This document shows, piece after piece, positions 23,986-30,022 of a stretch of 30,022 nt of DNA. The DNA is from Spirochaetia bacterium (lineage in GTDB: Bacteria > Spirochaetota > Spirochaetia > Treponematales > Breznakiellaceae). Each line of letters starts with the position of its first letter. Positions within the stretch are counted from its first letter, which is position 1. The notes beneath the pieces are model-generated. The model was not told where the DNA came from and searched no databases. It saw only the letters and a program-made list of their open reading frames with translations. The DNA lies in NCBI GenBank assembly GCA_025997675.1, contig BNUX01000031.1, positions 1 to 30,022 on the forward strand, read 5' to 3'. The position numbers and the translations under genes were made by a program.

Positions 23986-24948
23986 ATGGATATCAATACC
24001 AAGAAACTAAAGAAGAACGCATTTCGTGTAACAAAAGTGCGTGGCAAAACCGCATCGCGGATCCGGGTGCCCGGCGGCCATCTTGCCGCAAAGTACCTGC
24101 CTCTTATTCAGGAAATCGCCGAGAAATACGGCAACGGTACGGTACATATTACGTCACGGCAGGGCTTTGAAGTGCCGGGCATTCCCTACGAAAAAATGCC
24201 CGAGGTGAACAAACTGCTTGAACCTGTCATCAGCGGGCTGGATATTAACCACGACAATCCCGGCGAGGGCTATCCATCGTCGGGAACCAGGAATATCGTT
24301 GCCTGTATAGGGAACCGGGTTTGCCCCTACGCCTGCTACGACACCACCGCCTTTGCCAAACGCATCGAAAAAGCGGTGTTCCCCAACGACCTCCACTTCA
24401 AGATTGCCCTTACCGGCTGCCCCAACGACTGCGCCAAGGTCCGTATGCACGACTTCGGAATCATCGGCATGACCGAACCGCAGTTTGAAGCAGAGCGCTG
24501 CGTGACCTGCGGCGCTTGTACAAAATATTGCAAAAGAAAATCGGTTGAGGCGATTCAGGAGGTGAATTATCGTCCCCGGCGAAACCACGAAAAATGTATC
24601 GGCTGCGGCGAGTGTACGCTGAACTGCCCCATGTCCGCCTGGACTAGAAGCAAACAGAAATACTACCGCCTTACCCTTTTAGGACGGACCGGGAAAAAGA
24701 ATCCCCGTCAGGGTGTGGACTTTATCAAGTGGGTGGATGAGGACAGCATCATCAAGATAATCCTCAACACCTATAAGTACGTGGAAAAATATATCAATCG
24801 GGGCGCGCCGGGGGGCAAAGAGCATATCGGGTATATCGTTGACCGCACCGGGGTGGAGGAATACCTCCAATGGGCTATGAAGGATGTTACGCTGCCGCCG
24901 TTGGCGGAAGTAAGCCATCCCCTGTACTGGGGCGGGAATAAATATTAG
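23986..24948 (+). CDS. asrC: Siroheme sulfite (or nitrite) reductase, subunit C
   Basis: The 320-residue catalytic subunit has the siroheme/Fe4S4 ligands in two groups, ACIGNRVCPYACYDT and LTGCPNDCAKV. Two ferredoxin motifs follow: CVTCGACTKYC and CIGCGECTLNCPMSAW. The N-terminal half contains the sulfite-reductase segment HITSRQGFEVPGIPYE. Siroheme enzymes of this type reduce sulfite to sulfide and can often also reduce nitrite to ammonia. AAGGGG precedes the ATG at 23986. It is the last gene of the block. A weak hairpin region follows at 24976-25013. Confidence 0.9.
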   Translation: MDINTKKLKKNAFRVTKVRGKTASRIRVPGGHLAAKYLPLIQEIAEKYGNGTVHITSRQGFEVPGIPYEKMPEVNKLLEPVISGLDINHDNPGEGYPSSGTRNIVACIGNRVCPYACYDTTAFAKRIEKAVFPNDLHFKIALTGCPNDCAKVRMHDFGIIGMTEPQFEAERCVTCGACTKYCKRKSVEAIQEVNYRPRRNHEKCIGCGECTLNCPMSAWTRSKQKYYRLTLLGRTGKKNPRQGVDFIKWVDEDSIIKIILNTYKYVEKYINRGAPGGKEHIGYIVDRTGVEEYLQWAMKDVTLPPLAEVSHPLYWGGNKY

Positions 24949-24975
24949 GTGAGCCGGTTCTAAAATAAGAATTTA

Positions 24976-25013
24976 ACCACGAAGTAGTGGTGACAGGCGC
25001 TTTTGAGGGCGCC
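24976..25013. terminator. Hairpins after asrC, including a dispersed motif
   Basis: ACCAC (24976-24980) pairs with GTGGT (24987-24991). Overlapping it is GGTGACAGGCGC (24989-25000), whose GGCGC can pair with GCGCC at 25009-25013. There is no T-tract. It may serve both convergent ends: asrC and the reverse-strand small gene at 25018. Confidence 0.4.
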
Positions 25014-25017
25014 GTTA

Positions 25018-25215
25018 TCAACCTAAAGCTCCGGCGTTTTTGCGGCGAATATCAAGCTCGCGCTGCATTTTTACCGATGAGGCGTTATAGAAGTTGAGCC
25101 GCTCGGTAATACTCGCATCTTTTAGTTGTGCATAGTGCCACTCCCGAATCTTATGTATATCATCGGTGGTAAAATTGCGGCTCACTTCCGGCCTTGGCAG
25201 GTCATAGTGTATCAT
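25018..25215 (-). CDS. Small unknown protein in the MNT/HEPN operon
   Basis: This 65-residue charged protein (MIHYDLPRPEVSRNFTTDDI...) starts within the end of the broken HEPN gene, with AGAAGGAG about seven bases before the ATG. It is helical by composition, with no cysteines, membrane segments or known motif. Because it overlaps the HEPN remnant it is probably the third gene of that operon. Function unknown. Confidence 0.55.
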   Translation of the reverse strand: MIHYDLPRPEVSRNFTTDDIHKIREWHYAQLKDASITERLNFYNASSVKMQRELDIRRKNAGALG

Positions 25216-25414
25216 TTGCGTCTCCTTCTACCGTTTTACTTTCCGCATCAGCAGACCTTTTTCCCTTCACAAAATCCCTGATTTCTTTTGCATACTTTAT
25301 TGCATTGTCAGTATCTGTCGAAGTGATTTCCAGTTCATCAGGATAACGGGGAATAACTGAATAGCGGTCCAAGGTATTACAAAACTACTGCTCTAACTCT
25401 GTAGCTTTATCCAT
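25202..25414 (-). pseudogene. HEPN-domain gene remnant with in-frame stop
   Basis: One frame runs from an ATG at 25414, overlapping the nucleotidyltransferase stop (ATGGATAA), through MDKATELEQ, an amber codon at 25387-25385, and on to the C-terminal HEPN pattern RYSVIPRYPDELEITSTD and NAIKYAKEIRDFVKGK. The total is about 70 codons, against roughly 130 for a normal HEPN partner. The central helices and the RxxxxH active site are missing. The frame is unbroken apart from the stop, which suggests an internal deletion. HEPN proteins are RNases or related toxins paired with MNT nucleotidyltransferases. This one cannot be active as it stands. Confidence 0.7.
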
Positions 25415-25739
25415 AAATTTTCATTCCTTCGGTCAATACAACCCTTTCGATGGTAGTCTTTCCAGTAGAACGGTCTAGAAATTTATCTTTTTTATGCACC
25501 AATAAATCTATTGCACGGTTTTGTTTCTTATAAATTGCAAGTCCTATCGCATCCATAGCCTCAAGATCCCGCATTGGCGCTTCGTCTGATAATACCACAT
25601 ACAAATCTAAGTCCGAATCCTTACGGGGCGTTCCATAGGCATAGGAACCAAAAAGATATATTTGGTCAACCGGGACGGTATCAACAATAATCTTGGTAAG
25701 CGTATCAAGTTCATTACGGATAGAGTCTATGTTGTTCAT
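25407..25739 (-). CDS. MNT-type nucleotidyltransferase (antitoxin-like)
   Basis: The 110-residue protein has the minimal nucleotidyltransferase motif LFGSYAYGTPRKDSDLDLYV with Gly31-Ser32 and Asp43/Asp45. The family usually pairs with a HEPN protein, which the nucleotidyltransferase neutralises by modifying it. Here the HEPN gene next to it is broken. The gene has a near-consensus promoter and AGGAGG before the ATG, so it is probably still expressed without its toxin partner. Confidence 0.8.
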   Translation of the reverse strand: MNNIDSIRNELDTLTKIIVDTVPVDQIYLFGSYAYGTPRKDSDLDLYVVLSDEAPMRDLEAMDAIGLAIYKKQNRAIDLLVHKKDKFLDRSTGKTTIERVVLTEGMKIYG

Positions 25740-25756
25740 GATGACCTCCTGTTGCT

Positions 25757-25785
25757 ATTATACACCCGTTATGGCGATACGTCAA
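25757..25785 (-). promoter_or_regulatory. Sigma70-type promoter for the nucleotidyltransferase
   Basis: On the reverse strand: TTGACG (25785-25780), a 17-base spacer, TATAAT (25762-25757), then AGGAGGTCATC and ATG. The promoter lies inside the open frame that extends from the Bro-N gene, which argues that this part of that frame is not genuine coding sequence. Confidence 0.8.
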
Positions 25786-25834
25786 CCTCACCACGCTTTC
25801 CCTAAGAAAAATCTTTTCTTCTCCGTGTACACCG

Positions 25835-25895
25835 GGTACCAGGCAAATTTGGCGCCTGTCACTCTTGCGCTCCCAGGAAAATGGTACCGGGCACC
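25835..25895. repeat. Cluster of GGTACCAGGCA / GGCGCCTGTCAC motifs
   Basis: Three related palindrome-like motifs sit within 61 bases: GGTACCAGGCA (25835-25845), GGCGCCTGTCAC (25851-25862, reverse of the motif at 4955) and GGTACCGGGCACC (25883-25895). They lie where the Bro-N similarity stops. Confidence 0.5.
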
Positions 25896-26372
25896 ACTGC
25901 GCTACCAACATTGCCTGTTCTATGGACAATTCCGGGTCTTGCGCCTGATCCAGCCGCTCTTTGGCAACCTGCGCTATCCATTGCTTGAATGGTTCGGCCT
26001 TTGGCGAAGGGATAGACTGTATCAGGCGGAAAAGCTGCTGCGTATTGGTGACATCGGTAAGCCGCATTTTGCCATCAGGGGCAAGTAATTTCAAAGCGTG
26101 ACAATTTGTCACGGTTTCATTGCCTTCTTCTTTAAGCCGTTGTTTGAGTTTTCGCCAGTATGCCGCAGGGTCCACGCTATCGGTCAGCACCGCCGCCACA
26201 TCGACAATGGAAAAATACCACTCCTCCTCGTCTTCATTCCATAGGGTGCGGACTTTTTTAGCATCGAAAATCTTGATGTCTGCAGATATGTCCAATAGGT
26301 GAAACTCCTTTATTCATTCAAAAAGTGATGGTAGACCGGCATCACAACCGGTAAACGTACCAATTAATTCAG

Positions 26373-26400
26373 TCTATAAGATAAGGGAATGGTTTGTAAA
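26373..26400 (-). promoter_or_regulatory. Possible promoter for the Bro-N gene
   Basis: On the reverse strand TTTACA is followed after 16 bases by TATAGA, about 80 bases before the TTG start. A hairpin at 26335-26352 (ACCGG/CCGGT, 8-base loop) lies in the presumed leader. Confidence 0.4.
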
Positions 26401-26406
26401 AAGCAA

Positions 26407-26417
26407 GTGCCAGGCAC
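26407..26417. repeat. GTGCCAGGCAC palindrome after the BspA-like gene
   Basis: An 11-base odd palindrome followed on the reverse strand by a T-rich run (GCTTTTT). It may end transcription of the lipoprotein gene. It is related in sequence to the motifs at 4955, 24989 and 25883. Confidence 0.45.
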
Positions 26418-26430
26418 CTGTGCGCTTGTC

Positions 26431-27654
26431 TTACATCCATGAACTACCAGTATAGGTATATGTACCCGCCAATTTACCATTATTGTTATAGAAACTATCA
26501 AAATTATCATCAAAGCTTCCTTCAAGACTAACATTACTACCAATAGTAATACTGTTTAAATTATTATCAGAAAATGCAAGAGGTCCAATAGTGGTAACGC
26601 TATTTGGTATAGTAATACTGGTTAATTGATTGTCCGAAAACGCTTCTCTTTCAATAGTGGTAACGCTGTTTGGTATAGCAATACTGGCTAATTGATTGTT
26701 CGAAAACGCTCCTCCTCCAATAGTGGTAACACTGTTTGGTATAGTAATACTATTTAATTGATTATCCTGAAACGCTTCATATCCAATGGTGGTAACACTA
26801 TTTGGTATAGTAATACCGGTTAATTGATTGTGCGTAAACGCAAAGTTTTCAATAGTAGTTACACTATTTGGTATAATAATACTGGTTAATTGATTGTTCG
26901 AAAACGCTCTTTCTGCAATAGTGGTAACACTATTTGGTATAGTAATACTGGTTAATTGATTGATCGTAAACGCTCCTCCTCCAATAGTGGTAACACTGTT
27001 TGGTATAGTAATACTATTTAATTGATTATCCTGAAACGCTTCATATCCAATGGTGGTAACACTATTTGGTATAGTAATACCGGTTAATTGATTGTGCGTA
27101 AACGCAAAGTTTTCAATAGTAGTTACACTATTTGGTATAATAATACTGGTTAATTGATTGTTCGAAAACGCTCTTTCTGCAATAGTGGTAACACTATTTG
27201 GTATAGTAATACTGGTTAATTGATTGATCGTAAACGCTCCTCCTCCAATAGTGGTAACACTGTTTGGTATAGTAATACTGGTTAATTGTTTGCCGAGAAA
27301 CGCGTTAAATCCAATAGCGGTAACTGGGTAACCTTCTATTGTTGATGGTATAACAACATCTGTATGGATAAAATCTATATATCCAATAATAGTTATTTTA
27401 TCCCCGCCAATGGTATAAACAAAGTTGCTAGAAGGAGTCCCACTTCCAGGATAACCGCTGCCACCACCACCGCTATCACCACTACCACCTCCACCACCAC
27501 TATCACCACCGCTACCTCCTCCACTACCACCGCCGCCGATGATACCAAGGATACCACCACTACCGCCGTTTGTAGCGGTATCGCACCCAATAAACCCTAT
27601 GCCTACAAAAAAAAGACTTGCCAATAGTAACGGAAAACATATTTTCTTTTGCAT
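26431..27654 (-). CDS. BspA-like leucine-rich-repeat surface lipoprotein
   Basis: The 407-residue lipoprotein has a signal peptide ending in the lipobox GFIGC. A Gly/Ser-rich linker (GGGGSGGGSGG type) and about eleven 22-residue LRR_5 units of the form LTSITIPNSVTTIGGGAFxxNQ follow. The start is ATG 27654, six bases after AAAGGA. Such repeats in Treponema and Bacteroidales surface proteins mediate adhesion to host or bacterial partners. A run of four repeat units (264 bases) is duplicated without visible change, so the gene is actively changing its repeat number. The region is markedly richer in A+T than the acs genes. Confidence 0.88.
   Translation of the reverse strand: MQKKICFPLLLASLFFVGIGFIGCDTATNGGSGGILGIIGGGGSGGGSGGDSGGGGGSGDSGGGGSGYPGSGTPSSNFVYTIGGDKITIIGYIDFIHTDVVIPSTIEGYPVTAIGFNAFLGKQLTSITIPNSVTTIGGGAFTINQLTSITIPNSVTTIAERAFSNNQLTSIIIPNSVTTIENFAFTHNQLTGITIPNSVTTIGYEAFQDNQLNSITIPNSVTTIGGGAFTINQLTSITIPNSVTTIAERAFSNNQLTSIIIPNSVTTIENFAFTHNQLTGITIPNSVTTIGYEAFQDNQLNSITIPNSVTTIGGGAFSNNQLASIAIPNSVTTIEREAFSDNQLTSITIPNSVTTIGPLAFSDNNLNSITIGSNVSLEGSFDDNFDSFYNNNGKLAGTYTYTGSSWM
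26704..27231. repeat. 264-bp perfect tandem duplication in the LRR gene
   Basis: Positions 26704-26967 match 26968-27231 base for base by eye. This is four 66-bp LRR units, and identity runs on for about 45 bases into the next unit. The neighbouring units differ at several positions, so this block is a recent event. Confidence 0.85.
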
Positions 27655-27694
27655 ATACATTCCTTTGCGGTCTTTCCCGCCGTATAAAGTAGAA

Positions 27695-28816
27695 TTACCA
27701 AGCACGTAATGATAGTCCTATTCGGATATTTGCAAATGATACTTCATCTGCTATTGAATAAGCGTAATTACCTAATAATGAAATTCCAATTTCCGGAACA
27801 AACCAAACTGTTACTCCTGCTTTCGGCCCAATATAAAGATGATCCACATCAAACAGACACATAAAACTCCCTTCAAAAGTCCACCTTTCTAACTGGTTAG
27901 CGGAATATCCAATTCCGACTGCCGGATTATGAGACGCGAAACCACCTATTTTAAAATTTGCAATTTCCATAAAAGAAAGCTGAAGTCCATATTTTGTTAT
28001 AAGATTTATATCAAGCGATATGGATGTTGCGGATCCTGATGATGATCCTGCACTTACAAAAGAGTAACCACCGCCTAATGTTCCCATCACCATAGCCCCC
28101 CTTACACGCTGTTCAGGCACATTTGTACTTTGGTTAGGCGCTTTTGTACTCCGTTCAGGTGCCTTTGCACTCCGTTCAAGGTCATTTACACGCTGTTCAA
28201 GGTCATTTATGCTCTGTTCAGGTGCATTTGCACTCCGTTCAAGAGCATTTATACGCTGTTCAAGATCACTTATGCTCTGTTCAGGAACATTTGCACTCTG
28301 TTCAAGAACATTTATACGTTGTTCAAGATTACTTATGTTCCGTTCAGGTACATTTTCCCTTGGTTTAGGCACAAATAAAGCATTAATTTCAGAAACCGTT
28401 TCTGCTTCACTCCATTCTGCCATACCCGTTTTCCAAACTAAACTGTCTTTCGCCAGAGTACCACTTTGTACCATTTGGCTAAGAACTTCTAAAGTATACG
28501 GCCCTGTTTGTTTATCGTTCACTAAAATATAATAGTTCGTAGATTGGGATTGAGCATACAATGAGAAATTCAATCCTCCCAATATAACTATAAAACTAAG
28601 CATTCTCATTAAATACAAGGAGCTTTTCAATTCATATCTCATAAATTTAATGCTACCAATTCTTATGCCATCTTTTTTATAAGTATCAATGTCAAGAAAC
28701 TCTTTTTCGGCAATAGGACTATATAGTGGACTACTTTCGGTGATAATTTTTACAACATTGTTCCGAATACTTCGCAATATATCGTCAAGGCCAATATAGC
28801 TGTTCTTTTGCTCCAT
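27695..28816 (-). CDS. GYF-domain surface protein with coiled-coil repeats
   Basis: The 373-residue product has a GYF_2 domain (about 94-150: YYILVNDKQTGPYTLEVLSQMV...LVWKTGMAEWSEA). Next comes a 21-residue-period coiled-coil region (ISNLEQRINVLEQSANVPEQ repeats, about 160-235). The C-terminus looks like an outer-membrane beta-barrel (GAMVMGTLGGGYSF to NIRIGLSLRAW, ending in an aromatic residue). A signal peptide is visible at LSFIVILGGLNFSLYAQS, but about 70 residues precede it. The ATG at 28816 has AAAGGGG seven bases upstream, while an internal start at the MRML position lacks one, so the true start is unsettled. Confidence 0.65.
   Translation of the reverse strand: MEQKNSYIGLDDILRSIRNNVVKIITESSPLYSPIAEKEFLDIDTYKKDGIRIGSIKFMRYELKSSLYLMRMLSFIVILGGLNFSLYAQSQSTNYYILVNDKQTGPYTLEVLSQMVQSGTLAKDSLVWKTGMAEWSEAETVSEINALFVPKPRENVPERNISNLEQRINVLEQSANVPEQSISDLEQRINALERSANAPEQSINDLEQRVNDLERSAKAPERSTKAPNQSTNVPEQRVRGAMVMGTLGGGYSFVSAGSSSGSATSISLDINLITKYGLQLSFMEIANFKIGGFASHNPAVGIGYSANQLERWTFEGSFMCLFDVDHLYIGPKAGVTVWFVPEIGISLLGNYAYSIADEVSFANIRIGLSLRAW
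28111..28362. repeat. 21-bp repeat, 12 units, in the GYF gene
   Basis: Twelve exact-length 21-base units, each starting with a GTTCAGG/GTTCAAG-type heptamer (GGTTAGG in one unit), run from 28111. Each encodes seven residues, and three units make the 21-residue coiled-coil period. Units are diverged in sequence but never in length. Confidence 0.9.
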
Positions 28817-28898
28817 CACATAGCCCCTTTAGCGCAATCCAAGGAACCGAACCATGCAGCCCCCCTTATCCCAGTCAAAAATCCCATAACTCTACTAA

Positions 28899-28926
28899 AT
28901 AAGTGTATATATTTTCATACACTTAT
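28899..28926. promoter_or_regulatory. 10-bp inverted repeat, likely operator
   Basis: ATAAGTGTAT (28899-28908) and ATACACTTAT (28917-28926) form a perfect 10-bp inverted repeat with 8 bases between. It lies in the 240-base divergent gap between the GYF gene and the XRE regulator. Nothing else is evident in that gap beyond AT-rich promoter-like sequence. Confidence 0.55.
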
Positions 28927-29059
28927 CTCCTTAAATCCTAATATACCATTGCCATTGGTTAATTATTTGTAATTTTATTGGCTATTTGTGATTATGTCAA
29001 GCTAATAACATAATAAATCGTTCTCTATAAGAATAAGTAGTTAAAATTCAAGGTAACGT

Positions 29060-29407
29060 ATGAACGAACATGAATTACGGAATATATTGAGCATAAACTT
29101 GAAGCGATATCGTAATTACCGCAAGTTTTCCCAAGCTGAATTGGCTGAAAAGCTCGGTATATCTATCCCTTTTTTAAGTGATGTTGAAAACGGCAGGAAA
29201 TGGGTATCGCCGGTAACACTGGTAAAGTTCGCCACCGCCTTGAAAATTGAACCCTATGAGCTGTTCAAGCCGGAAGATACCTTATCCCCAAGTGTGGCAA
29301 CTGCCCTTTCAAAGTGGAGCGATGAAGTTTCCGAGGCGGTTACTCAAACCCTTGAAAATATCCGGGGGCATTACCTTACTCAGGGAAATATTCCAACTAA
29401 AGACTGA
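29060..29407 (+). CDS. XRE-family transcription regulator
   Basis: This 115-residue protein has a Cro/C1-type helix-turn-helix at about 9-68, with the signature FSQAELAEKLGISIPFLSDVENG. The PYELF element follows, then a 45-residue helical tail that may dimerise. AAGG lies six bases before the ATG. The inverted repeat at 28899-28926 in the divergent promoter region is a natural target, so it may regulate itself and the GYF gene. No phage or toxin partner is found beside it. Confidence 0.85.
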   Translation: MNEHELRNILSINLKRYRNYRKFSQAELAEKLGISIPFLSDVENGRKWVSPVTLVKFATALKIEPYELFKPEDTLSPSVATALSKWSDEVSEAVTQTLENIRGHYLTQGNIPTKD

Positions 29408-29732
29408 CACCATATAGTACGGCTTCCCCCGTCTTGGGACAAAAAAATTCGTTTAACTATCTGAATGTCCGTAGAAATATGCCCATTGCCGAAAATGCCG
29501 TCAAGATTGCCCAGGTTCCGGGCAGGAAAAACCGCCGGGAAAATCACCTGTGAGCCCTGAAATTGACGCTTTGGTCCGGGACCGTCAAGCAATTGGACGA
29601 AAATGACCGCAAAATGCTCTATGGGATAGCCCTTTGTTCAAAAACAACCGGAAAGGCGGGGGCTAGCGGCAGGACTGTCTTGTCCCATTTACAACTGACC
29701 GTATTTAGGCTATCTTTATCGTATAAGGTAGT
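29408..29732. other. Gene-free stretch with possible decayed sequence
   Basis: No convincing gene is seen in these 325 bases. Short frames such as ENDRKMLYGIALCSK and PEIDALVRDRQAIGRK look protein-like but are broken by stops and lack start signals. They may be remnants of a lost gene that I cannot name. Confidence 0.4.
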
Positions 29733-29858
29733 ATGATGGATGTTTTTAATAAAAGGTTTGCTTATTTAGCCGGGGTTCTGGAAGCCGATCAGGACCGGGC
29801 GCTTTTTGAGGCAACAAGAACCCTTCTTTTTCAACTACGCTTCAAAATCTTTTGGTGA
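29733..29858 (+). CDS. 41-codon open frame before the terminal repeat
   Basis: MMDVFNKRFAYLAGVLEADQ and a short tail end at a TGA at 29858. AAGG lies just upstream. A +1 frame open from 29770 (QQEPFFFNYASKSFGESD) continues directly into the 21-bp repeat as PHLWMTH heptads and runs off the window. This suggests either a frameshifted longer gene or an unrelated short one. Function unknown. Confidence 0.3.
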   Translation: MMDVFNKRFAYLAGVLEADQDRALFEATRTLLFQLRFKIFW

Positions 29859-29863
29859 GTCTG

Positions 29864-30022
29864 ATCCGCACCTGTGGATGACCCATCCGCACCTATGGAT
29901 GACCCATCCGCACCTATGGATGACCCATCCGCACCTATGGATGACCCATCCGCACCTATGGATGACCCATCCGCACCTATGGATGACCCATCCGCACCTA
30001 TGGATGACCCATCCGCACCTAT
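29864..30022. repeat. 21-bp minisatellite running off the window end
   Basis: At least 7.5 head-to-tail copies of a 21-base unit (ATCCGCACCTATGGATGAC plus CC). They are identical except for one base in the first unit (CTGTGG instead of CTATGG). There are no spacers. The array continues past the end of the window. Confidence 0.95.

Larger units (their letters stand above)
25714..26295 (-). pseudogene. Truncated Bro-N domain protein with unrelated tail
   Basis: The 193-codon frame starts at TTG 26295 with GGAG nine bases upstream. Residues 1-134 match the Bro-N / DNA-damage-inducible protein D-like family, including VRTLWNEDEEEWYFSIVDVA, AYWRKLKQRLKEEGNE, LLAPDGKMRLTD and LIQSIPSPKAEPFKQWIAQV. 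After about residue 134 the usual continuation of the family (helices ending in KGYSEEWINQRLK-type sequence) is replaced by unrelated sequence. That sequence carries repeat motifs and the promoter of the next gene. The conserved part could still fold, but the C-terminus looks lost by insertion or deletion. Confidence 0.65.

Noticed and set aside
26085..26101. GTAATTTCAAAGCGTGA shared exactly with the lipoprotein leader at 603-619, followed by a GTGACA...TGTCAC inverted repeat
   Set aside because: Here it encodes the conserved CHALKLLAPDG region of the Bro-N protein on the other strand, so coding constraint explains it. One 17-base chance match is unlikely but not compelling.
29060..30022. Prophage edge suggested by the XRE regulator and broken frames
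   Set aside because: No integrase, terminase, structural gene or attachment site is visible in the window.

Overview
The window looks like an acetogenic, host-associated spirochaete, most likely a termite-gut Treponema of the T. primitia type. This is an inference from gene content. A complete carbonyl (western) branch of the Wood-Ljungdahl pathway sits beside spirochaete-style surface lipoproteins, a BspA-like leucine-rich-repeat lipoprotein, a GYF-domain surface protein and clan AA aspartic protease modules. No 16S rRNA is present, so the species call is not proven.

Layout. (1) 1-5000, accessory flank: a degenerate GxxExxR protein, two tandem paralogous lipoproteins with duplicated leaders, a 21-bp minisatellite, and a reverse-strand pair (DUF5678-like protein plus retropepsin-like protease). 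(2) 5033-14753, the CODH/ACS locus: a DUF3786 gene with its own promoter, then cooS, cooC, acsB, acsD, acsC, acsE, a His-rich protein, cooT and a small unknown gene. A hairpin separates acsB from acsD, and a terminator-like hairpin separates acsC from acsE. (3) 14897-15298: a bidirectional terminator, a reverse-strand histone-H1-like gene and a reverse-strand tRNA-Arg(CCU). (4) 15366-24948, a tightly overlapping block: MATE exporter, Crp/Fnr regulator, a perfect 16-bp Crp-type palindrome, TDT/SLAC-type anion transporter, a molybdopterin oxidoreductase of nitrate-reductase type, a four-cluster ferredoxin, an NAD(P)H/FAD oxidoreductase, and asrA-asrB-asrC. (5) 24949-30022, a decayed and repeat-rich flank: a MNT/HEPN module whose HEPN gene is broken, a truncated Bro-N gene, the BspA-like lipoprotein with a recent 264-bp internal duplication, the GYF protein with twelve 21-bp repeats, an XRE regulator, and a 21-bp minisatellite running off the end.

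How the genes fit together. CooS reduces CO2 to CO. AcsE moves the methyl group of methyl-tetrahydrofolate onto the corrinoid protein AcsCD, and AcsB joins methyl, CO and CoA into acetyl-CoA. CooC, CooT and the His-rich protein are the expected nickel handling and insertion set for the nickel enzymes CooS and AcsB. The second block looks like an alternative electron sink: an oxyanion (best guess nitrate) is reduced by the molybdoenzyme through the ferredoxin and flavoprotein, and the siroheme enzyme AsrABC reduces nitrite or sulfite, with the TDT protein moving the anion. Nitrate is known to compete with acetogenesis in other acetogens, so finding both beside each other is the most interesting feature here. 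The substrate assignment is an inference.
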